Shown piece after piece: positions 17,268-25,505 of a DNA stretch of 64,000 nt. Every line of letters begins with the position of its first letter. Position 1 is the stretch's first letter. Source of the DNA: an uncultured Eubacteriales bacterium. GTDB taxonomy: Bacteria; Bacillota; Clostridia; Peptostreptococcales; Anaerovoracaceae. Under the pieces are notes generated by a model that worked only from the letters and a program-made list of their open reading frames with translations, was not told where the DNA came from and ran no database searches. The translations under genes and the position numbers were made by a program. The stretch covers positions 29,221-93,220 of the forward strand of contig URGK01000002.1 in NCBI GenBank assembly GCA_900547295.1, written 5' to 3'.

Positions 17268-18209
17268 TCATATGCCGGCGGGCACTGAAAATTTAATTGC
17301 CTTAGGAACAACCTCAAGCTCCAGAGCATGAGGCGATATTATTTCGCCGTCATTTGAAACCTTCATAGACCCTGTGTTTGATGTTATTTTCAGGCTTCTT
17401 ACCCTGTGGTAGTCAAGTATTCCCTCTGCCGTAAGGTTATCAATATGGGTACCCTTTGAATAGCTGGGATAAAGGGATATGAATTTGGTTCTTGAAACCT
17501 CTTTGATAACGCTGACCTCAATCATACCGTCATCTACCAGTGACTGCGGAGAGCTCTGAACTCCTCCGCCGCAGTATCTGCCGTTGGCTGCCGCCGTCAG
17601 CAGCAGCGGTCCGTCGTGGACATATCCGTTATCAAGCTCTATCCGAAGATCCGCTCCCTTTTTTTTGATGAGAATTATTCCCACGCCCAGAAGGTAGGCC
17701 GCAGAGCCTGTAACAACCCCGCCCTTTCGGATTTCGGCCGCCTTTGCAACCACGTTGCTGTCAAAGCCTATGTTTATCATATTGTCGCAGTATCTGACAA
17801 TATGCTGTCCGTCAAGCTCATATGTACATCTGATAAGGTCAACCTCTCTGATATTCCCAAGAAGCTGCGCCTTTATGTCCGCAAAGCTTTTGAGAGGTCC
17901 GAAAGCCCTTGCAAAATCATTGCCTGTGCCAAGAGGCACATTGCCTGCTACGGCATTGTCAAAGCCGTAAATTCCGTTTATTACTTCATTCAGAGTACCG
18001 TCACCGCCGCAGCCGAAAAATCTGAATACCTCATCGGGATTGTCGCTGCACATTTTTCTGGCAAAGGCTTCACCGTCGCTCATACTTCTGGTAAAGTATA
18101 CCTCACAGTCAAGACCGGTTTCTGACGCCGCACGCTCTATACGGCTCAGCAGCTCCGCCTTTCTTCGTTTTCTTCCTGCATTGGGATTGATTATAAAATA
18201 GTTTTTCAT
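17268..18209 (-). CDS. Diacylglycerol/lipid kinase (YegS/DagK family)
   Basis: This enzyme should phosphorylate a lipid such as diacylglycerol using ATP. The 313 residues have the family fold, with the FFGCGGDGTLNEVING nucleotide loop near residue 65 and the GTGNDFARAFG motif near 97. The C-terminal beta-sandwich carries SNDGEI. GAGG precedes the ATG. The gene stands alone between a shared terminator and the divergent M29 aminopeptidase. The exact substrate is not shown; recycling of diacylglycerol from lipoteichoic acid synthesis is the usual role in Firmicutes. Confidence 0.92.
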   Translation of the reverse strand: MKNYFIINPNAGRKRRKAELLSRIERAASETGLDCEVYFTRSMSDGEAFARKMCSDNPDEVFRFFGCGGDGTLNEVINGIYGFDNAVAGNVPLGTGNDFARAFGPLKSFADIKAQLLGNIREVDLIRCTYELDGQHIVRYCDNMINIGFDSNVVAKAAEIRKGGVVTGSAAYLLGVGIILIKKKGADLRIELDNGYVHDGPLLLTAAANGRYCGGGVQSSPQSLVDDGMIEVSVIKEVSRTKFISLYPSYSKGTHIDNLTAEGILDYHRVRSLKITSNTGSMKVSNDGEIISPHALELEVVPKAIKFSVPAGI

Positions 18210-18352
18210 CGAATACCTCGTATATTACTGTATATGCAATATACATTATATCACCTGTTCAAACAATTCACACTATTATTTTTTTACCGTTCTTTTATTT
18301 TTGATATTTTGAGTGTATACTATAGATATATCTAAGCAACAGGAGGTTTTTA

Positions 18353-19462
18353 ATGGATTTAAGAGTAAAACAGCTTGCAGATGTACTTGTCAACTACTCC
18401 TGCAACGTACAGAAAAACGAAAAGGTTTTAATAAATTACGAGGGTGAGTGCTGCAAACCGCTGGTGAAGCAGCTTATCAAAAACATTTATGCCCGCGGCG
18501 GCATGCCTTATGTGGAAATGAGGGATTCCTCCGTAACAAGAGAAATTCTGCTGGGAGCCACAGAGGAGCAGATGAATTTTCTTAATGAATATCAGCTTAT
18601 GCAGATGAAAGGTATGGACTGCTACATCGCAATAAGAGCGGGAAGCAACACGTCGGAGCTTTCAGATGTACCGTCAGACAAGCTCAATATGTACTACCGA
18701 AAAACACAGCCGGTACTCGATTACAGAGTAAACGAAACAAAATGGGTTGTTTTGAGATACCCTAACGAGTCTATGGCTCAGCTTGCAGGCACCAGCCTTG
18801 AAAGCTTTGAGGATTTCTATTTTGAGGTATGCACTCTTGATTACGCCAAGATGAGCAAGGCTATGGACAGTCTGGTTGAGCTTATGAACAGAACCGACAG
18901 GGTTCACATCAAGGGACCGGGAACTGACCTTACTTTCTCAATCAAGGACATTCCTGCAATCAAATGCGCAGGCGAGATGAACATTCCTGACGGCGAGGTA
19001 TACACTGCACCTGTAAGAGAGTCAATGAACGGAGTTATATCCTATAATACACCGTCAGAGGAACAGGGCTTCACCTATGAAAATATCCGTTTTGAAATTA
19101 AAGACGGCAAAATCATCAAAGCTGCGGCCAATGACAACGAGCGTATAAACCAGCTTCTTGATACCGATGAGGGCGCAAGATATTTCGGAGAGTTTGCAAT
19201 AGGCGTGAACCCATATATCCTAAACCCTATGAAAGATACGCTGTTTGATGAAAAAATCGCAGGCAGCTTCCATCTGACTCCGGGAATGGCATATGAGGAT
19301 GCGCCAAACGGCAATGACTCCGCAGTTCACTGGGATCTTGTCATGATACAGCGCCCTGAATACGGCGGAGGTGAGATATATTTTGACGATGTGCTTATCA
19401 GAAAAGACGGGCTGTTTACACTGCCGGAGCTTATGTGCCTCAACCCTGAAAATTTAAAATAG
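18353..19462 (+). CDS. M29 family aminopeptidase
   Basis: A 369-residue metallo-aminopeptidase of the thermophilic aminopeptidase (AmpS/PepS) family, which removes N-terminal residues from peptides in the cytosol. Conserved features are DIPAIKCAGEMNIPDGEVY, the metal-site Glu in REMN-like PVRESMNG, the late segment GSFHLTPGMAY, and the His and Asp of AVHWDLVM. Length is slightly below the usual about 410. CAGGAGG lies 7 nt before the ATG. It is monocistronic with a clear terminator after the stop. Confidence 0.93.
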   Translation: MDLRVKQLADVLVNYSCNVQKNEKVLINYEGECCKPLVKQLIKNIYARGGMPYVEMRDSSVTREILLGATEEQMNFLNEYQLMQMKGMDCYIAIRAGSNTSELSDVPSDKLNMYYRKTQPVLDYRVNETKWVVLRYPNESMAQLAGTSLESFEDFYFEVCTLDYAKMSKAMDSLVELMNRTDRVHIKGPGTDLTFSIKDIPAIKCAGEMNIPDGEVYTAPVRESMNGVISYNTPSEEQGFTYENIRFEIKDGKIIKAAANDNERINQLLDTDEGARYFGEFAIGVNPYILNPMKDTLFDEKIAGSFHLTPGMAYEDAPNGNDSAVHWDLVMIQRPEYGGGEIYFDDVLIRKDGLFTLPELMCLNPENLK

Positions 19463-19475
19463 CGGATTAACTGCA

Positions 19476-19504
19476 AAAGCCTGCTTTCACAGCGGGCTTT
19501 TTTA
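19476..19504 (+). terminator. Terminator of the M29 aminopeptidase gene
   Basis: A 10-bp stem (19476-19485 with 19491-19500, one G-U pair) with a 5-nt loop is followed by TTTTTTT. It starts 14 nt past the stop codon. Confidence 0.9.
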
Positions 19505-19538
19505 ATTTAAACAGTTCATAAAACAAATAATATATCTA

Positions 19539-19567
19539 TTGACAATCTGATAATAATCATACATAAT
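19539..19567 (+). promoter_or_regulatory. Promoter of the MerR-family regulator
   Basis: TTGACA (19539-19544) and CATAAT (19562-19567) are 17 nt apart. A short dyad GAACA-CCGA-TGTTC (19580-19593) lies near the expected transcription start and could be an autoregulatory site. The start codon follows at 19655. Confidence 0.65.
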
Positions 19568-19654
19568 TAATTATAAATCGAACACCGATGTTCATGTCAA
19601 CTGTTTTTTGAAATTTTTTTAATTTTTTTCGAATTAAATTTACAGAGGGGATAT

Positions 19655-20434
19655 ATGGATACTAAAAATCTCTTTAAAATGGGGGAAGTCACAAAAGCAC
19701 TGGGCCTTACAAGAAGAATTCTTATAAATTATGAGGAACTGGGACTTGTAACGCCTGCCTTTAAAAATGAAAATCAGGGTTTTCGCTACTATTCTGCCGA
19801 CAATATGGTGCATATCAGACTTATACGCACTTTGCAGAAGCTGGGACTGTCCCTTTCTGAAATACGGGAGTATTTTAATGACACCACACATCTTGAGGAT
19901 CAGATTGACAGACTGGTGCTGCTCAGAAATCAGCTCGACCAGTGCATTGCGCAGCTGCATCTGCGTCAGTTTGAGGAAAGCAGTCAGGAAATCTATCAGG
20001 TTACACTGCCTGAATTCAATGCATTCTGCCGCGATTTTAAAACCGCTGATCTTGCGGAAAAAACAGCGCAGCTTCGCCAGACATATATAGATGCGCTCAA
20101 GCATTTCCCTGCAGATAACGAAAACAGAATGTGTATCCAGATTCCGGCAGGCTCGGATTCAGAGGGCACATATATTATACCTGTGCTGGCAGATGCCGGT
20201 TTAAAGGACATAAGGCATTTCCCGCAGGCAGCCGCAATATGTATATATTACAGAGGACCGTATGAGAATTTTCCCAATGTTCACGAAAGGCTTATGCAGT
20301 ATGCTTTAGACAACAATATGACGCCTCACGGATACTTCCGCAATATATATATGGAGGGTCCGCCTACCCACGGTACAAACAAAGAGGCATATGTCACACA
20401 GATTGCCCTGCCTATCAAATTCATTGAAACCTGA
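19655..20434 (+). CDS. MerR family regulator with GyrI-like effector domain
   Basis: This 259-residue regulator has an N-terminal MerR winged helix (about 5-75: KMGEVTKALGLTRRILINYE, then YYSADNMVHIRLIRTLQKLG). A helical linker (about 80-125) follows, then a C-terminal GyrI/BmrR-like ligand-binding domain (about 130-255, containing AICIYYRGPYENF). Such proteins typically sense small hydrophobic molecules and activate efflux or resistance genes, but no obvious target gene adjoins it. GAGGGG precedes the ATG. It is monocistronic with a hairpin terminator, so autoregulation or a distant target is inferred. Confidence 0.88.
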   Translation: MDTKNLFKMGEVTKALGLTRRILINYEELGLVTPAFKNENQGFRYYSADNMVHIRLIRTLQKLGLSLSEIREYFNDTTHLEDQIDRLVLLRNQLDQCIAQLHLRQFEESSQEIYQVTLPEFNAFCRDFKTADLAEKTAQLRQTYIDALKHFPADNENRMCIQIPAGSDSEGTYIIPVLADAGLKDIRHFPQAAAICIYYRGPYENFPNVHERLMQYALDNNMTPHGYFRNIYMEGPPTHGTNKEAYVTQIALPIKFIET

Positions 20435-20439
20435 AACTA

Positions 20440-20485
20440 AAGGTCTGTATACGCAGCATAGACTGCGCACACAGACCTTGTTTTT
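20440..20485 (+). terminator. Terminator of the MerR gene, shared with a convergent gene
   Basis: A long stem (20440-20448 with 20471-20479, plus an inner GCAG/CTGC stem) is followed by TTTTT on the plus strand. It begins 5 nt after the MerR stop and ends at the stop of the convergent gene at 20484, so it may serve both. Confidence 0.85.
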
Positions 20486-21416
20486 ATTGTATATAGAACT
20501 GGTTGTCGCTGAATTTATAGATATAGTTACCTCTTGCAAGTTTCTTGTTCTCATAGTAGCTGTGATAAAATCCCAGATAGTATGTATCTCCCGCAAAGAA
20601 CCCGTTCTCAAGCTCATACCCGCAATTGACCTTAATGCGGCATTTCAGCTTGCCGCTTTTGTCATACAGGCTCAGATAGCTTGGCAGGCTTCTTACAGAG
20701 GTGCTCTCCTGAGATACGATATCTCCGTTTAGCATATTAAGCCCCGCATATATCGTATAACTTTTTTTAGCCGAAGTCTTTATAAGCTCAAGAGGTCTGA
20801 ATTCCCTGTCAAGCATTATCATACCTTTGATACCTCTGACCCTTACATAATAGCAGTTGTTCTCGCTGTCATAGGTAATGGCGTTATACCCGGAGGTTTC
20901 TGTCTGCACATCCTCCGAAAGTCCGTGCAGAAATACCGGAAGTTCTATTTTGATATTCCTTTTGACCTTGAGTGTATCGGGATTGATTACGGCTATGGTA
21001 TCCGGTACGCCGGTAAGGTGTATTGCTATTATCTCTCCAGTACGGTCATTATATGTAAGATCGTTTCCGTGATGAATTTTCAGCGCTGATGATACCTTAA
21101 CCAATTTAAAATCCTTTAGCCTCACCTTTGCTATTTTGCATTTTTCTACAGCGCGGTTGTAAAGAATATAGTATGCGTTTTCTCCATCGCTGCAGGCTCC
21201 CTGAAATGTATCATACCCAAAGAGTTTTTCTCCTGCGGCAGCTCTCAGGTTGTATGTACCCGCAGAACCAAACCTTATAATCTTCCCTGTCATTTCGTTA
21301 TAGGTTTCGTTTTCTATGCCCGCCGTAATGTTTTTTTGAATGGTCACAGCATCCGCTGTATACGGTATCCCCGATATTATAACTAATGCAAGCAGTATAA
21401 CACAAAATCTTCTCAT
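20484..21416 (-). CDS. Secreted protein of unknown function, propeller-like
   Basis: I do not recognise the family. The 310-residue protein has a signal peptide (about 1-23, ending in ADA) and no further membrane segment. It contains recurring stretches such as GNDLTYNDRTGEIIAIHL, AYNAITYDSENN-like segments and TIYAGLNMLNGDIVS, which resemble blades of NHL or similar beta-propellers. No catalytic motif is visible. It follows the cohesin-like and glucosaminidase genes by 16 nt in the same direction, so an extracellular envelope role is inferred. A ribosome site (GGGAG) precedes the ATG. Confidence 0.75.
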   Translation of the reverse strand: MRRFCVILLALVIISGIPYTADAVTIQKNITAGIENETYNEMTGKIIRFGSAGTYNLRAAAGEKLFGYDTFQGACSDGENAYYILYNRAVEKCKIAKVRLKDFKLVKVSSALKIHHGNDLTYNDRTGEIIAIHLTGVPDTIAVINPDTLKVKRNIKIELPVFLHGLSEDVQTETSGYNAITYDSENNCYYVRVRGIKGMIMLDREFRPLELIKTSAKKSYTIYAGLNMLNGDIVSQESTSVRSLPSYLSLYDKSGKLKCRIKVNCGYELENGFFAGDTYYLGFYHSYYENKKLARGNYIYKFSDNQFYIQ

Positions 21417-21432
21417 ATCCCTTTGCTCCCTC

Positions 21433-22074
21433 TTAATCCAGTTTCTCTCTGTTTCTCTTTTTCTTTTTTACTGCTGCAATTATGCTTACTGTTATAAGCA
21501 GTACCGCAATAATTCCTGCCGATATTTCAAGCAGTCTGCTGTTTTTCTGATGCTGTGTATCCTCTGACTTTACAGTATCGGTACCGTTTTTATCACTGCT
21601 GCTGTTGTCTGCACTGCCGCTGTCTCCGTCTCCGGTATTGCCTGCAGGCTCATTGGCTGAAATTTCTTCTATCGTTATGTTCCTGGTGACATACGGCGTA
21701 TTCATCGCCTTGCCGTCAAGGTCATAGGCCTCCTCTGTGCTGATTGCAACAGAAGCTGCTCCCGTTTTGAGCGCTTTGAATTTGAGATTAAACTCCACAG
21801 TCTTACCATTATCAGAGCTGCCTTTAAGCTTGATAATACCGCCGTCGCCCGTACTTGAGCCTCCGGATATGTACTCCAGCAGATCTGTATCATAGCTGAC
21901 GCTGCCTTTTATTGAGTCAAGATAATCCGAACTGTATTTTACGTCTACAGTGAAGTTTTCGCCTGCTGAAATATTACTGCTGCTCTCTGCATTTAAATTG
22001 AGTGATGCTGCAAACGCACTCTGAGGTACTGCAGTAATTATACACAGTATCAGCACTGCTATGAATTTTTTCAT
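21433..22074 (-). CDS. Membrane-anchored cohesin-like domain protein
   Basis: The 213-residue protein has a signal peptide (1-22) and one beta-rich domain (about 23-140) resembling cohesin modules (NISAGENFTVDVKYSSD, YDTDLLEYISG, FNLKFKALKTG). A Ser/Asp/Gly linker (about 145-175), a membrane helix (about 183-203) and a Lys/Arg-rich tail follow. Topology would place the domain outside the cell. Cohesins bind dockerins in cellulosomes, but no dockerin repeat is visible in this window, so the partner is unknown. AGGAGG precedes the ATG. It lies 13 nt after the glucosaminidase gene, probably in one operon. Confidence 0.8.
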   Translation of the reverse strand: MKKFIAVLILCIITAVPQSAFAASLNLNAESSSNISAGENFTVDVKYSSDYLDSIKGSVSYDTDLLEYISGGSSTGDGGIIKLKGSSDNGKTVEFNLKFKALKTGAASVAISTEEAYDLDGKAMNTPYVTRNITIEEISANEPAGNTGDGDSGSADNSSSDKNGTDTVKSEDTQHQKNSRLLEISAGIIAVLLITVSIIAAVKKKKRNREKLD

Positions 22075-22087
22075 AATGCTCTTCCTC

Positions 22088-24148
22088 CTACTTCCTTATA
22101 ATCGTCAGCGTATAGGTCCTTGAAAGTCCGCTGGTCGCTTTCACTTTAATATAGTGGGTATTGGTTCCTGTTTTAAGTGATACGGTATCAGCGCCGCCTG
22201 TTACCTGCGCGCCGCTGTCATTTGCTTTGGCGGTAACCGCAACCTTATCTGTATCGTGAGGAACCGTAACTGTATATTTTTGAGTATACCTGCTGAAGTT
22301 CTTGTCAAGGCTTACCGATGCCTCTCCTGCGGTTACTTTAATGCGGTCTAAAAGATTGTTGTTGTTGCCTGTTGTGGTCGGTTTTTTGCAGGCAGATGAC
22401 GGCATACTCTTGAATACAGGTATTTTAAATACTATGGCGCCGTCTGCAAGAGAGCTGTAGCCCTGCTTCATAATCATAGCCTCGCTTTCGGCTCCCTGTA
22501 TATTTGTCATATACTGATGCGTGCCTATTGCGTTTTTGCTGTCAGCGCATACGTTAAATTTCTTGAGATACAGGGTATCCTGTCCCGAATTCACATAGCC
22601 TTCGGCATAAAACATCGCTCCGCCCTTGAGGGACTTGTATCTGGTGTTCCACGGCCTGCCGTAGGTGGTAGCGCCTGCGCCTGCACCCGATGCCCACCAT
22701 AAACCTCTCTGGACTGCAGACATAGTAGAGGTTTTGTAAGCTCCGCAGTTAAAGAAATTGTATATTCCCTTGTAGCCCTTGTACGTGCCCGATACCGAGC
22801 CGTTTGAAAGGCTGCCCTGCTCCTGTATTATCATAGCCGCAAGCACGTTTGGATTTACTCCCGTATTCTTGCCTGCGTAATATATGGCGCTTGCATATGT
22901 AGAGTAAGGCTCGTCAGGGAAGTCCACATCAAGAAATGTGCCTTTAACTATTTTTTTAACTGTCGATATGCTCTGAGCCTCGCTGTCAAAAGCATGGCTT
23001 ACAAACATATATATGCCGTTTTCGTTAAGAAAATTACGCGGATCGAGATAATATTTGATTATTCCGGTATACGCGCTTACCCAGCCGCCGCTGTCAAATA
23101 CGACATATTTGTTATTTTTAAAGTCGTAGGCTCCGCTTTTCATTGATTTCCATGAATCATAGGCGCCTGAATATATAAGGTTTCTGCCTACCATCGTTTC
23201 GGCTGCAACTGCAGCAGACCATGCTGTGCCTGTATGCTCAGCCCTGAAAATCCAGTCCGGGTGTTTTTCGTGAAGCGCCCGAAGATAAGGCTTGTAGCTT
23301 TCGGGAAAGCCCTCGTTTTCGAGCATTGTTTCAAAGTCAGATGCGGTGTTTCCTCCGCTGCCTCCGCTGTTATCCCTGTATTCGCTCACTTTAACATAGG
23401 CAGAGGATACATATCCGTATTCGCTGCCGAATTTTATTTTGTACCAAAGCTTCCCGCTGCTGTCTTTTTTGCTTCCCAGTATTCTGGCTGTCGCCCCCTT
23501 GTCGATGCTTCCAAGCACTCTTCCGGAAGTTCCGGCGGAGACTCTGACATTAAGCGGTCCTTCTTTGACTGTTATCATCTGTTCCTTTGTTTCCTCTGCC
23601 GGAGCCGTCGTGCTGCCTTTTTTGACATATGAAGCCCTTATATATGACAGCTTGCCGTTATATGTAACTGCATACCACAGTTTTTTGCTGCTGTCATATT
23701 TGTAGCCTTTAAGCGTAACCGACGCTCCTTTTTTGAGAGTTCCTCTCAAAGTGCCGGAGGTTCCCGCAGAAGCTCTGACGCTTAAAGGTCCGTCTGTAAC
23801 CGTAGCTTTCTGCGCCGGAGTGTAAATTGTATATGCTGTTTTGGTTACTGTCTTGACATAGGCCGAGCTTATATATGAAGCCTTGCCGTCATAGGTTATG
23901 TAATACCATTTAGTGCTTCCGTTTGTTTTATATCCTTTTAGCGTAACCTGCTGCCCTTTGGCAAGCTCTCCTCTGACTGATGAGGTCGCCGAGGCCGCGC
24001 TTCTGACATTAAGCGGCCCTGCGGTTACCTGCCCCGTCTTATAGGATGAATATTTAACCAGTTCTGCGCCTGATGAGGCTGTTACCGATAATACAAATAT
24101 CAGAGTAACCGTTATCATAACTGCAATAATGCGCACTAGTCTGTTCAT
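22088..24148 (-). CDS. SH3-repeat N-acetylglucosaminidase with cadherin-like C-terminal domain
   Basis: A 686-residue secreted wall hydrolase. After the signal peptide (about 1-28) come three bacterial SH3 repeats (about 35-100, 110-180, 190-255), each with PLNVR or PLSVR and a Y(I/V)(S/R)(S/A)(A/S)YVK end. A glucosaminidase domain follows (about 270-590); its likely acid is the Glu of AAMIIQEQG. A C-terminal cadherin-like beta-sandwich (about 605-686) has SLDKNFSRYTQKYTVTVPHD. It should cut the glycan backbone of peptidoglycan. AGGAG precedes the ATG, and the cohesin-like gene follows 13 nt downstream. Confidence 0.9.
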   Translation of the reverse strand: MNRLVRIIAVMITVTLIFVLSVTASSGAELVKYSSYKTGQVTAGPLNVRSAASATSSVRGELAKGQQVTLKGYKTNGSTKWYYITYDGKASYISSAYVKTVTKTAYTIYTPAQKATVTDGPLSVRASAGTSGTLRGTLKKGASVTLKGYKYDSSKKLWYAVTYNGKLSYIRASYVKKGSTTAPAEETKEQMITVKEGPLNVRVSAGTSGRVLGSIDKGATARILGSKKDSSGKLWYKIKFGSEYGYVSSAYVKVSEYRDNSGGSGGNTASDFETMLENEGFPESYKPYLRALHEKHPDWIFRAEHTGTAWSAAVAAETMVGRNLIYSGAYDSWKSMKSGAYDFKNNKYVVFDSGGWVSAYTGIIKYYLDPRNFLNENGIYMFVSHAFDSEAQSISTVKKIVKGTFLDVDFPDEPYSTYASAIYYAGKNTGVNPNVLAAMIIQEQGSLSNGSVSGTYKGYKGIYNFFNCGAYKTSTMSAVQRGLWWASGAGAGATTYGRPWNTRYKSLKGGAMFYAEGYVNSGQDTLYLKKFNVCADSKNAIGTHQYMTNIQGAESEAMIMKQGYSSLADGAIVFKIPVFKSMPSSACKKPTTTGNNNNLLDRIKVTAGEASVSLDKNFSRYTQKYTVTVPHDTDKVAVTAKANDSGAQVTGGADTVSLKTGTNTHYIKVKATSGLSRTYTLTIIRK

Positions 24149-24187
24149 TGCTGCTTCTCCTGTTCAATCCCCTGTTTAATATCCGGT

Positions 24188-25495
24188 CTATATACCTATT
24201 ACCTCTTTAATCAGTACAGGTATTTCCGCCCGGTTTTCTGATATTTCAAATGCCTTTGCCGCCTCTGCAGCCGCATTTGAAAGCTTTGTTTCGTCATTTG
24301 CATATACTGCTGCAAGAGTTTCACCGCACTTAACAGCATCTCCGACTTTCTTTTCGAGGTATATGCCTGCCGCAAGGTCTATGCTGTCCTCCTTGGTGGC
24401 TCTGCCCGCGCCCGAATGCTGCGATGCGAGGCCTATTCTTCTTGCTTCTATCTTTGCTACGAAACCGTCTTTTTCGGCTTTGATTTCAACGCTGTGGGCC
24501 GCCTTTGGAAGCAGGCTGTAATCGTCTGCAATGTCAGGATCTCCGCCCTGCGCCTTGACAAATTCCATAAATTTCTCTATTCCTGCTCCGCTCAGCATAG
24601 CATTTCTTGCCATCTCATAGCCCACTGCCGGATCTGCCGCCTTACCTCCCATATACAGCATAATGCCCGAAAGTGTCAGTGACAGCTCCTGTATGTCCTC
24701 AGGACCTCTTCCCTTGAGTGTTTCCATTGCCTCTATAACTTCAAGGCTGTTGCCTACCGCTCTGCCAAGAGGCTGGCTCATATCGGTTATAACGGCGGCT
24801 GTCGGAACACCGTCGCCCTTGCCTATATGGCACATCAGCTCTCCCAGCGCTCTGGCATCTTCAAGAGTTTCCATAAATGCACCATTGCCGCATTTAACGT
24901 CTAAAACTATGGCGTCTGAACCTGCCGCAAGCTTCTTGCTCATTATTGATGAGGTTATAAGCCCCAGATTTCCCACTGTCGCAGTCACATCTCTGAGGGC
25001 GTATATTTTTTTGTCGGCAGGAGCCACATGGGCTGTCTGTCCCACAACAGCTATGCCGGTTTCGTTTACCTGCTTTATAAATTCATCAGGCTCAAGCGAT
25101 GTCTTGAAGCCTCTAATTGATTCCAGCTTGTCTACAGTGCCGCCTGTAAATCCCAGTCCTCTTCCGCTCATTTTGGCAACCGGCACTCCGCAGGCTGCCG
25201 TAAGCGGTCCTACTACCATAGTAGTCTTGTCGCCTACGCCTCCGGTCGAATGTTTGTCTACCTTGATGCCTTTAATTGATGACAGGTCGACAACATCTCC
25301 AGAAAATTTCATAGCCTTTGTCAGAGAATATATCTCATCTTTGTCAAGGCCTCTGATATATGCCGCCATAAGAAATGCGGCAGCCTGATAGTCCGGAATA
25401 CTTCCGTCCGTATATCCGTTTACAAAGAATCTGATTTCTTCATCTGAAAGTATACCGCCGTCTCTTTTTTTCTCTATAATATCATACATATTCAT
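24188..25495 (-). CDS. pdp: Pyrimidine-nucleoside phosphorylase
   Basis: Phosphorolysis of thymidine or uridine to base and (deoxy)ribose 1-phosphate. The 435-residue protein has the family signature KVDKHSTGGVGDKTTMVV at about residues 79-96, the phosphate loop after it, SGRGLGFTGGTVDKLES, and the C-terminal PyNP domain (AEKDGFVAKIEARRIG). Length is normal. GAGG precedes the ATG. It follows deoB by 10 nt; phosphopentomutase acts on the same sugar phosphate, so the two genes form a nucleoside-salvage pair. Confidence 0.96.
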   Translation of the reverse strand: MNMYDIIEKKRDGGILSDEEIRFFVNGYTDGSIPDYQAAAFLMAAYIRGLDKDEIYSLTKAMKFSGDVVDLSSIKGIKVDKHSTGGVGDKTTMVVGPLTAACGVPVAKMSGRGLGFTGGTVDKLESIRGFKTSLEPDEFIKQVNETGIAVVGQTAHVAPADKKIYALRDVTATVGNLGLITSSIMSKKLAAGSDAIVLDVKCGNGAFMETLEDARALGELMCHIGKGDGVPTAAVITDMSQPLGRAVGNSLEVIEAMETLKGRGPEDIQELSLTLSGIMLYMGGKAADPAVGYEMARNAMLSGAGIEKFMEFVKAQGGDPDIADDYSLLPKAAHSVEIKAEKDGFVAKIEARRIGLASQHSGAGRATKEDSIDLAAGIYLEKKVGDAVKCGETLAAVYANDETKLSNAAAEAAKAFEISENRAEIPVLIKEVIGI

Positions 25496-25505
25496 AAGTC
25501 TTACC

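Noticed and set aside
19580..19593. Possible LexA/DinR box GAACA-CCGA-TGTTC before the MerR gene
   Set aside because: The GAAC and GTTC halves are six bases apart instead of four, and the gene is not an SOS gene; kept only as a possible MerR site.
19640..20104. Minus-strand frame of 154 codons opposite the MerR gene
   Set aside because: No ribosome site or family signal; the plus-strand MerR protein explains the coding.
24663..25388. Plus-strand frame of 241 codons opposite pdp
   Set aside because: The minus strand encodes a full, well-conserved pyrimidine-nucleoside phosphorylase; the antisense frame is a codon-bias shadow.
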